A stretch of 64,000 nt of DNA from Dasypus novemcinctus (lineage: Eukaryota > Chordata > Mammalia > Cingulata > Dasypodidae): assembly GCF_030445035.2 (NCBI RefSeq), contig NC_080678.1, positions 67,533,087-67,597,086 on the forward strand, read 5' to 3'. A model generated the notes under the pieces. The model was not told the DNA's origin and searched no databases. It saw only the letters and a program-made list of their open reading frames with translations. Every line of letters starts with the position of its first letter. Within the stretch, counting starts at the first letter, position 1. The position numbers were made by a program, and so were the translations under genes. Shown piece after piece: positions 46,565-58,539 of this stretch.

Positions 46565-46755
46565 CCCTTCAAATGAAAATGGGCAAGAGCCAGATGATAC
46601 AGGGTCTTGTTTGCCTTAACAAGGAGTTTGATTTGTACTCTGAGGGAAACTATAGAAAATTTTAAGCAGGGGAGGTGAACTGATCAGATTTTATTTTTCA
46701 GAATGTATAGTCAATCACTGTAGAAAGATAAAGGGTTGAAGAAGATTAAGAACTG
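46565..46755 (-). mobile_element. L2 internal fragment
   Basis: The reverse L2 pattern 'agatgatacagggtcttgtt', 'ttgtactctgagggaaacta' and 'gaactgatcagattttattt' is recognisable. Confidence 0.55.
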
Positions 46756-46799
46756 ATACCATAAAACCAAGTTGGAGGCTTAGGTTTTTCCCAGGTCCC

Positions 46800-46925
46800 C
46801 TTTATGTTTCTTGAAGGCAGAGGTGTTATTTATTTTGCTCATGATAATATTCTCCAGGACCTAGCATAGAGGCTGGTAAATGGAGATTATTCAATAAGGA
46901 CTGTTGATGGAATCACTGAATGAAT
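46800..46925 (+). mobile_element. L2 3' end
   Basis: 'cttgaaggcagaggtgttat', 'tattctccaggacctagcat', 'attattcaataaggactgtt' and 'gaatcactgaatgaattaag' form an L2 3' terminus in the plus orientation. Confidence 0.55.
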
Positions 46926-47044
46926 TAAGGACTAAAAGCTCCTTGAGGACAAGAAGAGATTGTAGTTTTAAACTGATTAATTTGCAAATGTTTACAAGGA
47001 GTGATCTTCATGCAGAAAACACAAAGTGGCATAGTACCTTTTCC

Positions 47045-47185
47045 CGTAAATTGTAAGCTACTTATAAACAGCAGCTGTAACTATGTTTTTTGCATCTCTG
47101 CTCGCCCTTCCTCCTAGCCTCCTAGCACCTAGAACAGTTATTTGCACATAAATTAATAAATGTTTACTGAATGAAAAAACTGTAT
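47045..47185 (+). mobile_element. L2 3' end
   Basis: 'attgtaagctacttataaac', 'ctcctagcacctagaacagt' and 'ttaataaatgtttactgaat' match the L2 3' end. It is a second, separate copy only about 120 bases from the previous one. Confidence 0.6.
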
Positions 47186-48740
47186 TTGCAGACTAATGGA
47201 CTTTTTCAGTTTGTTTTTTAAAAAGCAAACTGCTGGAACACCATTTTCAACAGCCTTTCTACACACACCAGTGGAGACCTCAGGGGTCATCTGGTCCAAC
47301 TCCCTAATTGATATGAGCAGCAGTACAACTGCAGTGGGTATTGCTTTCTATTTTGGTCTCATGGTTGACCTCTGCTTGACTTCTCTGAGCTCTGTCCTCA
47401 TTTTTTTCCAGCCCTGAGCAGTACACATTTGCATGACTGTGCTAAATCCACTTGAAAACATAAAAATAGGACACATTTCTCATATGATCTGGGCATCGTT
47501 CATACTTACTCAGATCAAGCTCTAACTTTACTAAGAGGAGGATCCTCTAGGTCAGGAAGTGCCGGGAGTTCTAGAAGTAAGAATGTACAACCAGCATGTT
47601 TGGGGCATATTAGTGGGATTTTGCAGCATGTGCTACTTGCCCCTTAATAAATCTAGCCAGGGCAGCTAGGGTGAACATTGGGATTATGCAATTCACTATT
47701 TAACTTTTTTTATCGCCAGCGTAGCATTCCTAGAACTTTCCACTGGAACTGTTATACTTCTTATCTATTTATAAAATGCTTTCATAGATCTTATTCATTT
47801 TTTTCAGTGATCATTTTATATTTGAGTTCTTCCAAATATCACTAATGAACACTTACTCTGTGCCAAGTCCTGTGATTTGTTTGGTAGCCTATACAAAGAA
47901 ATCGAAGATTTGCCCCTATAATGGTGAGTGTCCTTTGGTGGTCAGCAATAGAAACAAAGTCTGGGTAACTTATTGCAAGGCTCTTTTGGAGTTCCAAGAA
48001 AAGCTGGAATAGCAGACTTGGACCTGAACATGACCTGCTGTCTAGGGGACCAAGGTAACAGGAAAAATTAGATAATTTCTCAGGCCACTGCCACTAGAGT
48101 AAATAAACAATTTTCCCCATTGCTGTAATACTTTGTTCATTTCAAAGCCCTGGGAAAGAAATTCCAATTAGCCTAACCTGAGTCACATATTGCGCTTGGG
48201 AAAAAAGAAGAGGAAATCTTGGTTGACTGTCTCATAAAGACTATACATGGTGGGAGGGAAATAGTTTTTCACGAAAAATAGCCTGCTGTCTCCAAAGTTG
48301 GAAAAGGATGCTAAACAGCCAAAAAAATCCAACATATGACTACTATAGCTTCTTCCCCTGAAGATTTTGTGATTAGACTTGGAAGATGTGATATACTTTC
48401 ATGAAGAGTTAAGTAAAGAGGATAAGAGTTGAATGGTCAAACAAAACAACAGCACAAAACCTCAAAGTAATGATCTGATTAAGTTATATATGAATGGTAT
48501 TGAGGATAAAAGCTGTAAATTCAGAGAAAAATTATGAGGAATTAAAGTAGTAGTCAGGTAACTTTCACAGAGAAGGTATAATTTGAGCTGGACATGGAAG
48601 GGTGGGTAGGTTTGATTAGTTGAGGTGTTCTTTATTTTCATTTATTTGATGCCTGATTTAATATAAAAGTTCCAAGATACACCTGGACTAGAGCCATTGA
48701 TACAATTACGTGCAATGCTAATTATTCAAATAGCAAGACA
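47186..48740. other. No gene seen; mostly unique DNA
   Basis: 47925-48180 may be the same unnamed old repeat as 42050-42430 (shared 'agaaacaaagtctgggtaac'-type and 'gcctaacctgagtcacat'-type blocks), but the case is weak. The rest is unrecognised. Confidence 0.4.
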
Positions 48741-48744
48741 TAAG

Positions 48745-48830
48745 ACATGTAACATACTTAGAATAGACCTTTCATATAGTAAGTACTTAATAAATATTAA
48801 CCATTGTTATTAGCATTATCTTCATTATTT
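48745..48830 (+). mobile_element. MIR 3' end fragment
   Basis: 'ttcatatagtaagtacttaa' and 'taaatattaaccattgttat' resemble the MIR 3' terminus. Confidence 0.45.
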
Positions 48831-49475
48831 TAGATTAAAGGCTATATCTCTGATTATACATCAGTTTCATTTTTATACATGTGTCTCCATAAGCTAGATA
48901 CATTTCACTGCCCTGTATGCTATGGTTATGGTACATCCAAAAACTGCATCCAAAAACTTCATCCCTGGACTAACTGAAAACTAATATTTGGGACTTGGAT
49001 TTAAAAGGCTAGCCAAGGCAGACACAACTAGATCGTCACCTGAATTAACCAGGATAATTTTAGATGCACCCTGGTTGGCACATCCATATACTCTCTAGGA
49101 TGCTCTTCTAGTGTTGTCTCTCTTCCTGACAAGACATTCTTATTTGTGCCAAATCAAGTTATTTTGCTGTAATATTTACCTGTGCTAAACCCTGTAGAAA
49201 TGGAAAACAACCTGTCAGCCTCATCCTCAAAATAATTCTTACACTTGAATGCCAATGTCACTTTTTAAATTCCTCTTCTTTAAGCTAAAACATACCAGCT
49301 CTTTTCATTTTTCTTTATAGCTTCCCAGCTTTTAAAAAAAGCTATTGTTGTTGCTTTTTTCAGGATCACTTCCAGTTTCTCTACATCTCCTTTTAAGTTT
49401 TGTGGAGCAAAATTATTCTGATAGGTTATCATAGGGGAGCGCTAATGAATAGGGCTAAGAAATCTCTCAAGAAAT
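48831..49475. other. No gene seen; unique DNA
   Basis: No recognised repeat or coding sequence. Confidence 0.45.
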
Positions 49476-49477
49476 AA

Positions 49478-49705
49478 TAATGAACAATTTTGGAGTGGTT
49501 ATTACATGCCAGCTGTTGTGCTGAGCAATTTATATGCCTTTTTTAATAGTCAAAACACACCTATAAATTAGGCACTATTATTGCTCCCATTTCACACTTG
49601 CATATGATTTTAGAGCTAGTGAGTGGCATAGCAGGACAATAACCAGGTCTGTTCAATACCAAAACCTGTGCTCTTAATTCCCACAGTATATTACAGCCCA
49701 TTGCA
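49478..49705 (-). mobile_element. MIR SINE, nearly full length
   Basis: Reverse MIR order: 'tggttattacatgccagctg', 'attaggcactattattgctc', 'gagctagtgagtggcatagc', 'aacctgtgctcttaattccc'. Confidence 0.7.
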
Positions 49706-50500
49706 TTTGGGACCACAGTAACAAATAGATGACTAGATGACCAAAAATGAGAGAGAGTATTTGGGAACTTACCTCTTATCTTGAAAATTCATGTACATTC
49801 TGCATCCCATTGAGTAATATATTATGTTTATTTAAATATTAAAACTTAAAATTCCACACATCAAGTAAAATTGAATGACCAAAAGCTACATCATATTTAT
49901 TCTGTTAGAGTCCCCAGGTAGCCTGAATTGAGAATTAAAGCCATAGCCTTGGCAATAATGGCTTTTCCATGGGAAATATTTCAAAAACAGTTGTGTTCAG
50001 AGGTCCCCCTTTCCCCATTAAACTCTTCTTGGAAAAGAGCCATAAGAAATCAAGCATCATTCAGAATTATATCCTGGTGTGCCCTCCAATAAACAATGCT
50101 TTCAAAATGTCTGTTAATATAATTTAAGGCCTTGTAGTATGGGTTATTTATATACTCCAGGTAAAATTTTTGGAACATCTACCTAAAATGGAATACTTTT
50201 CATTTGAAGTAGATTTTTAAATAGTTGCTCTCTTCCCCTTTGTTCTGCTAATAATTAGATGTAAGGGAAGAAGCTGTTATTTATGAGCTCATTCTGAGTT
50301 TGTGACAGTAGACCTCGTCATCTGCATTTAAGAAAATGCTTTTCTCTCTCTTCTCTTGTGAGTAGGGCTGGAGGAAGGTGAGCATGTATCAGATTCATCC
50401 AAGAGTGTAATCAAATAGTTATCCTATGAAGTTAGAAGAGAAGGCAATGGTCTGCTACTTCATCTCCCTAACTTTCATAGTGGTACCCGTGGTATTGGTG
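49706..50500. other. No gene seen; unique DNA
   Basis: No recognised repeat or coding sequence. Confidence 0.45.
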
Positions 50501-50504
50501 TCCC

Positions 50505-50715
50505 CTAAACAACATTGGGCATAGGAGGAAGCTGGGAAGTCTGAATTGAGCTCCTGAAGTTTGGCCCAAAACAAGGGTGATCAAATAATTTATCATTCAA
50601 ACTGGGGCACTCTGGAGAAAGAAAAGAGGCACTATTAATAATTAGGCCTAGACTACCAGCATAAACTGGGACTGTCCTGGGCACACTGGGATGCATATTC
50701 ACCCCAGCCATATCT
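50505..50715. mobile_element. Possible ancient DNA-transposon relic
   Basis: The segment around 'aactggggcactctggagaa' and 'aaactgggactgtcctgggc' recurs in mammalian genomes as a short old element. I cannot name the family or define its ends. The next 540 bases (50716-51254) are unrecognised. Confidence 0.35.
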
Positions 50716-51254
50716 TTGATTCTCAGGTGGAGTCAAAGTCCCAGGAACAGTCAATAAAATGAAAACTTAATGCCCACCTATCCAGTTGCAGATTGCACAA
50801 CTGATTTTGAGCTATGGGTAATATCCTTCATATTTAAAAAGCCCCCTTCCCCCATTCTTGTACCAATATGACCGTCTTCTTCCTGGGCCATTAGGCATAT
50901 ATGTAAGTGGCTATTTACCAAAACTTACACCTAAAATAGCAATATTATTGCTAATTCATACCTAACTTGTATTTCATTTTGAACATGAGATATTTTTTTT
51001 GCAGCAAAAAATTGGTTAGTCAGTTTTCCTTATCATATATCTGAGTAAGTTTGTGTTTGCCCCTAATGGTATTCTTTATAATTATTGGATTTCTACTTCA
51101 TTTTGAGGGACCGTTTTACAAACAATTTGCACTAAATTTGATTTGTCTTTAAAGGTGTTGTCAGCCCTCATCAACTTGATGCAGCTGCGACTTTAATTAA
51201 TGGTTGTTGATATCAATCCCAATACTGCTCAGTGTGGCACCAATGAAAAATTCC

Positions 51255-51610
51255 TTCAAGGTTGTTCTAACTGCCATAAGAGATAAGCCCCCAAATTTTC
51301 CTGGTTTAACAAAATACAAGTTATTTCTCACTCAGGTGAAAACTGAAATGGGTGTTCCTGACCCAGCAGGATGATTCTCTTCCAGGCAGTGATGGAGTCT
51401 CAATTTCTTTCCATCCTGTGAGTTTTATGCTAGCCCTAGAGGTAGCCTTTTTGTTGGCCAGAACATAGTCACATGACCATACCTTATGACAAGGAGTTTG
51501 GGAAATGCAGTCTAGCTCTATACTCAAGAGGAAGAAGTAATAGATTTGGTAACATCTAACCAGTCTAGGGCACACATATGATTCTTTCATCCTATTTGCC
51601 TGACACATTA
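51255..51610. mobile_element. Unnamed ancient mammalian repeat
   Basis: Shares block order with 28565-28960 ('gttctaactgccataagaga', 'ttatttctcactcaggtgaa', 'gtctcaatttctttccatcc'). It also has 'aacatagtcacatgaccata' and 'gggaaatgcagtctagctct', which I associate with the same old family. Confidence 0.4.
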
Positions 51611-51734
51611 AGCAAGTATTCTATCTAGTACAATGAGTTCAGGACCTAGTTTATATTTTAGGTCCTTAATGTACAAATAACACAGAATCCAACATTTTAT
51701 CAATGCCCCTGTGGAGGCAGTAGAACAAATAGCC

Positions 51735-51815
51735 TCACATATAACCTTGAGTAAGTTGCTTAACCACTATGAATTTCAGTTTACTCATCTGTAAAATTTA
51801 GGTAAAAGCATCTTG
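51735..51815 (+). mobile_element. MIR SINE core fragment
   Basis: 'accttgagtaagttgcttaa', 'ccactatgaatttcagttta' and 'ctcatctgtaaaatttaggt' are the MIR core. The 590 bases after it (51816-52404) are unrecognised. Confidence 0.6.
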
Positions 51816-52404
51816 CACCATTTCTCGTCCAAAGAAAGCTCTAATAGTTATTATTAAGATTATTTATTATGACTTCATAATAGAGTATGCTATGCACTAT
51901 TATTTGCTTAGTTTAGTTTTGTTTTCATAGTATCTTTTCTACATAGGAAGCTAAATTAACTGGTCTTTATTGAGCAACTCTGCTCTAAGGCCTAATATTA
52001 CTTTTTCCAGTGCCCAGGGCTCCCTTTAGTCCTCTGAGAATTATTAATAAATAACCAGTGGCTATCATGCCACATTGATGCCTACAAGTTCCTATTAATA
52101 ATCCACCTGCTTTCTCAGTGCATGTTTCAATTGTTTCCTTCTTTATTCTAATCAGACTTTCCATTTTCCTTCATGAAAGAACTTGTTTCTGGACTATCTC
52201 TGAGTGCCATCATCGGATACTTTTGCAGGATGCAGTAAATACCAGTCCAGGAATTACTGACACTAACAATGACAAATTGTTCAAAATCAGATTCTCATAG
52301 ACTCTTTTTCTGTCACTTTATGCACTGCCATTTTTATGTTTGCATTTGTTTTTTGGAAAGAGAATGTCATGGGCTTATATACATAGAGCAGGAGAGGGAA
52401 GGGA

Positions 52405-52530
52405 AAACATCATAATAGGCACTGAAATACCTTAACTTATTTTATTCTCACACATTTAATCCTATCAGATAGGTACCAATATCCTGATTTTAATAAAATG
52501 AGTAACCTGAAATTCAAAGAGATCACTTTT
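52405..52530 (-). mobile_element. MIR SINE fragment
   Basis: Reverse MIR: 'cataataggcactgaaatac', 'cacacatttaatcctatcag', 'ctgattttaataaaatgag'. Confidence 0.5.
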
Positions 52531-52589
52531 CATGTCTAATTTTGGAGGAAGCTATAGGCTCCATGGAAGACACATGGTATATTCTAGCC

Positions 52590-52745
52590 CAGAGTTTTTT
52601 CAAGATGTGGTTCAGAGATCCCCTAATTCAGAGTCATTAGAGCCCCAAGCAAAGTCTGGAGAACCATAATCTCTGAGGGTGGTTCTCAGAAAATTGCATT
52701 TTAATTGACCATAACTGGTAATGTTGGAGTCACACTACAAACCAG
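52590..52745 (-). mobile_element. MER5-like element fragment
   Basis: 'aagatgtggttcagagatcc', 'aatctctgagggtggttctc' and 'ttgcattttaattgac' fit a diverged reverse MER5-type element. Ends not found. Confidence 0.45.
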
Positions 52746-53240
52746 CTGGTCACTGCAATCTGTCCCTACCACTACTCTACAGAAATCACTCCAGCTAAGA
52801 TTAGTTAGACGTCCTGATTCTCACTCCACTGAACATTTTCACTCCTAATCTTTCTGAGTCTCTCTGCCTCATTTGATGCTATTGATTACTCCTTTCTTGA
52901 GAATTTTCCTGTCTTGGCTTTTGGAACAATTCCTACTCTTGGTTCTAGGTACTTACTGTGTCTTTTCTATCTTCTTAGTGAGTTCTTCTGCCCACATTTT
53001 AAATGCTAGTGTATTCCAGGGTTACATCTACAGCTGACTCTTCTCCTCATCCACATTGTCCTTCCACAGGGTTGCTAAGACCCCTTACCTTCTCCCCATT
53101 CTCCTGCCCTAAGGTACAGACACACATATCCAGTGATCTATTATGTTTGTCCACAGACACCTCAAAATTCAGCATATCCTAAAGTGAACTAATTCTGCAT
53201 TTACATGACTCTTGCTTATAAAGGAATTTATAAAACTTTT

Positions 53241-53667
53241 TTTAAAAAGATTTATTTATTTTTATTTCTCTCCCCTCCCCCCCCCCAGTTGTCTTGCTCT
53301 CTATGTTCGTTTGCTGTGTGTTCTTCTGTGACCACTTCTATCCTTATCAGCGGCACCAGCAATCTATGTTTGTTTCTGTTGCATCATCTTGTTGTGTCAT
53401 CTTGTTGTGTCAGCTCTCCGTGTGTGCAGTGCTGTTCTTGGGCAGGCTGCACTTTCTTTCGCACTGGGCGGCTCTCCTTACAGGGTGCACTCCTTGCACA
53501 TGGGGCTCCCCTATACAGGAGACACCCCTGTGTGGCATGGCACTCCTTGCGTGCATCAGCACTGCATGTGGGCCAGCTCCACATGGGTCAAGGAGGCCCA
53601 GGGTTTGAACCACGGACCTCCCATGTGGTAGGCGGATGCCCTATCCATTGGGCCAAGTCTGCTTCCC
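53241..53667 (-). mobile_element. DAS SINE, chimeric form
   Basis: Same domain order as the other chimeras, with the B box in reverse near 53601-53615 ('gggtttgaaccacgg') and a pyrimidine/A-rich tail end at the left. A 12-base 'gtgtcatcttgtt' unit is locally duplicated near 53384-53410. Flanks 'ataaaactttt' (53230-53240) and 'ataaaacattt' (53668-53678) are the target duplication with one mismatch. Confidence 0.95.
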
Positions 53668-53678
53668 ATAAAACATTT

Positions 53679-54395
53679 TATTGAATTATACTACTGAGAA
53701 GGGCACAAATCATAGGGCCCATCTTGAGGAATTTCCAGAAAGTAAAAACATCTGTGTGAGAAGAGCCAGGTCAAGAAATAGGAACTTACCAGCAGCCAGA
53801 AGCTCTCCCAGTGCCCCCTTCTAGTCACTGTCCTCTCTCTCTAAAAGTAACACTATCCTGACTTCTAGTGCCATAGATTAGTTTTGCTTATTTTTGAATG
53901 TTATATAAATGTAATCATACATTATGTTCTCTTGGTGTCTGGCTTCTTTTGCTTAATATTATGTTTATAAGATTCATCCATGTTGTGGAATATATCTCTA
54001 GAATATTCATTCTAATATTTATATGGTGTTCTATTGTATTTATAAACCATAACTTATTGTTCCATTCTATTATGGATGGACTTCTGGTTATTTAAAGTCT
54101 GAGGCTATTATGTATAGTACAGATATGACATTGTTGTATGTGTCTTTTGGTGAATATATGCACACATTTCTTCCAGGTACATATCCAGGAGTGGGATTGC
54201 TGGGTCAAGTGTTACGTGTTTGACTTTAGTATATACTTCCATATTTCCAAATGGTTGTGTCAATTTACACTCCAGCAGCACATGAGAGTTCTGATTTCTC
54301 CATCCTTGCCAACACTTGGTATTGCCAGTCTTTTAAAATTTTAGCCATTCTGGTGAGTATGTGAATTTAATTTTCATTTTCTTGGGGAATAAACA
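53679..54395 (-). mobile_element. L1M 3' end
   Basis: The plus-strand text is the reverse of an old L1 3' end: 'ttattgaattatactactga' near the tail, then 'ggtgtctggcttcttttgct', 'aagattcatccatgttgtgg', 'tccaggagtgggattgctgg' and 'caatttacactccagcagca' from the end of ORF2. No intact frame remains. Confidence 0.75.
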
Positions 54396-55184
54396 CTCCA
54401 TTTTTGGCATTCTCTGTTTCATGAGGTTAGTTCCACCATTTTACTATCCACCCAGTTGGCAAACTAGAAATCTGGATATCATCCTTTTCTCTTCCTTTCC
54501 TTTACCCTCACATGCTTGTTTGACAACATGAATGTTTCTCTAATCCCTTGGCTCAAAGCCATCAATTACTGCAAAAACCTTAATTTAGAGCCTTATTGTT
54601 ATTTCTCAGTTTGTCTACTTCTACCGCTTCCAGAGTATGTTCTCCTTCTTTTTGCCACCTAGATAAAGCATCCACAGAGCCAAGTGAGCAATCTACATCA
54701 AATCCAAATCTGACATGTTTAACTGCTTCCCTGGCTCCCCACTGCATCTACGAGAAAGTCTAAGCCTCTCAACATAGTATATAAGATCTGCTGGGACCTG
54801 GCTTTTGTCTTCCCATCTGGCCTCATGGCTTATCATTTTCTGTCATTTGCTCCGCACTTCAATGTCATATTCTCTTTTCCATTTTTCCTTTCCTCTATGA
54901 ATGCCTTGTCCTCCACTTCTTTACTCCAAAATCCATCCCACATGCCCTTCCCTGATTGCCTAGAAAAGTTTCAGTTTCCTCTAGTCAAAGAAATGACTAC
55001 AAAACTTTGAGGTATTTCCTTTCCACAGGATGTTTATATTTTAATAGAGAATGAAAAACCAGTATCACACTGTGGAATTTCTAGCATTAGTGCTCATGTG
55101 GAAGTAATACAAAATTATACTGTGAAGTTTGCAGCATATGCATAGAAACAACCCTTTGAAATAACAGTTCTGGAGTGCATTTAG

Positions 55185-55830
55185 AAAAGAGTAAATCTGT
55201 AAATCCTTTCACTAAATTAAATTCCAGATGGATCAAAAACTTGAAAAAAATATATATATACCTAAGTATGTTAGAAAAAATATCTTTTTAAATAATCTTG
55301 TGATAGGAAAAGCCTTTCTAAGTGTCATGAAAAAGAAACTATGAAATAAAAAGGGGGATAAATTTTACTCCATAGGAAAATAAGACAAAACATGAATGTG
55401 AAAAAAAAAATCAGTATACTTATGGTTGAATGACCATGACAAGTTGGGTATAGGGAACCTGGTTTTCTGTGTGTCCTTATTGCCTGTTCAAACTGGTGTA
55501 GCTGTTAAGGAGAACAGTGTGGCACTATGTGTCAAAATTTAAAATATTTTTTTTAACCAAGCAACATTGGAGCTAACATGGTGATATATGTATTGACCAA
55601 ATATCTATGGCTTATTGTTGAATGGAGAAATAAGTAAGTTACAGACTGATTTTAAAGCATTTCCATTTATATGAAATTATATATGTATCTGATTTTTATA
55701 AAATTATATATGCATGTATATAAATACGTATGTGTATGTTTATACAGAGAAATGGAGATCTTATAGGACATAGACTAGAAGGCAGGAAGATAGGACACTT
55801 TTCTCTTTTGCACACTTTTCTCTCTGTATG
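55185..55830 (+). mobile_element. L1 3' fragment
   Basis: 'attccagatggatcaaaaac', 'cttgtgataggaaaagcctt' and 'tctaagtgtcatgaaaaaga' are the C-terminal part of L1 ORF2. A more degraded stretch follows to about 55830, including 'ggtgtagctgttaaggagaa'. A short L2-like 3' end ('gccacatagcaggtatgtaa') follows at 55840. Confidence 0.6.
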
Positions 55831-55959
55831 TACAGTGTCTGCCACATAGCAGGTATGTAATAACTATTTGGGGAAGGAAAGAAGACAGGAAAAGAAGGAA
55901 AGAAGATTATTTACTAAAATGTTCATAGTGGTTGATGGGCTGTTGACTTACTTTTTATA

Positions 55960-56110
55960 TTTAAAAAAATTTTTTTATAGTGGTAACAGATATACAACTT
56001 AACGTTTCCTATTTTAACCACATTCAATTATACAAATCAGTGGTGTTAACTATATTCACAATGTTGTGATACCATCACCACCATCCATTATATTTTCATT
56101 TTTAACATTA
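55960..56110 (-). mobile_element. L1 3' UTR fragment
   Basis: 'ttaaccacattcaattatac', 'aatcagtggtgttaactata' and 'gtgataccatcaccaccatc' are an L1 3' UTR in reverse. The same block occurs in the larger L1 at about 31950-32000. Confidence 0.55.
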
Positions 56111-58195
56111 TTGCTTTGATTCCCCTTCCCCCCAGGAGCATGTATAGGTTGAAAAAACAATAAGAAAGCTATTTTAATAACAAAAGCTTTGTAGATGGAT
56201 ATATATTGGCCTGAATTTAGGGTCTGTGAGAGTTTCTAGAGGAGCAGTCAGAGACGGAGGAGAAAGGGCCTTCACGCAGCTAACCAGCAAGAATGGATTT
56301 CATTTCAATTGCAGTTTCAGTGCTCTCCTATCACTGAAAAGGTAACCATTTCACCCTCAGATAAAAACAGGAGATTTTCATCCCAAACATGGCAGGCAGT
56401 GCTGACAATTCCCAAAGCCTTCTTTCTTTCCTCTGCAGATGGAGCCTGCCCCATCTCAGCCTCCCCCCAGGGCCCCTTGTCAGGAGGAGTATGACCCATG
56501 GGGTTTGCGCTGCTGACCTAAATTAAAGTGTCTTCTCCGTCCTCCTTCCTCTCTCCCTGTCCCCCTCACATAACCTCCTTAGCAGTTTTTCCCTCAGTTG
56601 CTGATTTCCATCTTTTAGGTGTCCTAGGCACATGATCCAGTTCTAGTTTCTACAACAGACAAAAAGGAAAATGCCTCCTGCCAGGAAAGGAAACAGAATG
56701 CTAAAGTGGTGGCTTGTTTGTGCCACATAAAATGCTTCTGTCTGGATCTTCTCCCAGAAACCTTGGGAGAAGAGGCTGCCGCCAGTGTGATTTTTCAAAT
56801 GGGGTTTAGCAAGTCTGGGAGTCTCACTTCCCTCTGTGCTGTGGGAACACTCAGGCCAGGTTACAGGAATGCAGTCTCTTTGGGGTTTGCCCTCAAAATG
56901 CCTCTAGAAGGTGAAGCTGGTGCCCTGGTGAGTTATCTGCCCAGGGCAGGAGACAGCCAGGCTCCAGTCGGCTTAGTTGGGCAACTCGGCCATTTGCTTA
57001 CTAAGGCATTGCTAAGCTGGTCTCTAATGGGAGACAACCTATTTCTTTCTAGATGAACAGAAGCTGAGTTTCTTGCCAGGGCCCTTTTTCAAGCTCTGGA
57101 CTTTCAGCCTAGAGAACAAATGCACATTCCTCCTTGCTCATTAACATCAAGTATTGACATGGACTTAATATCTTAATATTTTGAAAATTTGTCCATAATA
57201 GTTGGTGCTTTTTTTTTTTTTGCTTTTTTTTTTTGGTAATGGGCATGATTTCTAGTTCTTTTAACCATGCACTGGATAAACTCATTTTTTATCTACTTTG
57301 AAGAATTAGAGCACAGGGACTCTCCAAGCATCAAACTGGAAAAATTGTATTAAAATGCACACCTAATCATGTGCATTTACATTACTACTATATTGTGTAA
57401 TGGAGATACAGACCAAAACTTAACCTTCTGAATTGAGTCCCTGCCGTCTGCAACCAGGTAAATGGCATGGGAGAAGCTCACAGTGGATCCACACCTATTT
57501 GCTTAGTGTTTTGGAGTTACAATTATGCTTTTTGCCCTTTGGTGAAACTAGTTTAGTAGCTTGAGCAAATCCTTGAGGGGAATTCATACAACTCTCATTT
57601 TTTGTTGTTAGTGGTCTCCTGCAAAGAACAGCCCACCGCCTCTTTTTATCCCAAAGTCAAGTATTCCTGTCACATGGGATTTTTGGATGAGGGAGTCTTA
57701 AGATGTAGAAGGACTTTCAGTAGAGATTTTCCATGTGCAGGTGAGTGGGGAAGGGGATGTGCTTTGGGCATTTCTGGCAGAGGAAAGACAGATGTGGATC
57801 TCATCATTTATCAGAACCCCTGGGTACCACTGTCAAAAACCAAATTCAAAGTAGCTCAAGTAATTAGATGGGTAATGGGCATGAGAGGTGGGGGAAACAA
57901 TGGAAACATGTCTCTGAACAATGAAGTGTAAGGAAGTGGGGAAGAATCAGGGCAGTTTGGAGGACCTCAGAAACTAGAATGAAGGCAATGGAAGCTGTCG
58001 CAATTCTCTCAGTGATTCATGTCTCTGCTTCTCTCTGCGGGCCAAATGTTGCATATTCTCTTCCAGCCCAAAACTTTTTGAGTCCACAAGGCATGGGAAG
58101 AGGTATGGCTGTTAGCAGCTCCACAACTCTTTCCTGCCTCCCCAAGAACAAACAGATATTCTGGGACTAGCCTGTCTGCCTTATGTATCAAGCTT
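56111..58195. other. No gene seen; repeat-poor unique DNA
   Basis: One of the longest stretches without a recognised old repeat. Somewhat more GC-rich near 56400-57000. Open frames such as 56706-57056 (116 codons) and 57602-57931 (109 codons) show no recognised domain. I see splice-acceptor-like tracts ('cttctttctttcctctgcag' near 56421) but nothing that makes an exon. Confidence 0.4.
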
Positions 58196-58197
58196 TT

Positions 58198-58341
58198 GGC
58201 CAATCACTGAGCCAGGGCAGCCCAGGTCCTCTGATTGGTCCACTGCTGGTCTGACCTCCAGCGCCAGGCCAATCACTGTGACTCGGGAGGCAGGGTCTTG
58301 AGGTCTCATGGGAAGATGGCTGCTTTCTTTCAGATGTAAGT
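58198..58341 (+). promoter_or_regulatory. Promoter-like cluster of three CCAAT boxes
   Basis: CCAATCA at 58200-58206, its reverse TGATTGG at 58232-58238, and CCAATCA at 58269-58275 lie 34-35 bases apart, center to center. This spacing is known for NF-Y-bound promoters. 'aagatggc', a match to the YY1 core, follows at 58313-58320, and a donor-like 'gtaagt' at 58336-58341. No TATA box and no CpG island. A decayed LTR promoter or chance remains possible. Confidence 0.3.
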
Positions 58342-58539
58342 CAAAGCAGTTGCCCGAAGTAGGAGTAGTGCTGTGTAGGCGAAACTCTAAAAGTCCTGTA
58401 TACTTCTACTGAGAAAGACTCTTCAAGTGGCGCTTCAGTCTGCAGAATGCTCCTCAGGGGCATATTCATGATCTGGGTCTATCTTTATAGTCTTTGCCTC
58501 GCTCTGCGCCCTGAACGTCATCCATTCTGAGCAAATTTC

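Larger units (their letters stand above)
52805..54960 (+). mobile_element. L2 LINE internal part, split by L1 and DAS
   Basis: The left part (52805-53228) contains 'ccacagacacctcaaaattc' and 'agcatatcctaaagtgaact'. The right part (about 54400-54960) contains 'accagttgg'-type text ('ccacccagttggcaaactag'), 'aatctggatatcatcctttt', 'actgcttccctggctcccca' and 'aagatctgctgggacctggc'. These follow each other in the L2 sequence, so one L2 was split by the L1 fragment and DAS SINE between them. Confidence 0.7.

Noticed and set aside
56706-57931. Frames of 116 and 109 codons in repeat-poor DNA as possible exons
   Set aside because: No recognisable domain and no consistent splice sites around them. 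I kept the region as unannotated because conservation data would be needed.
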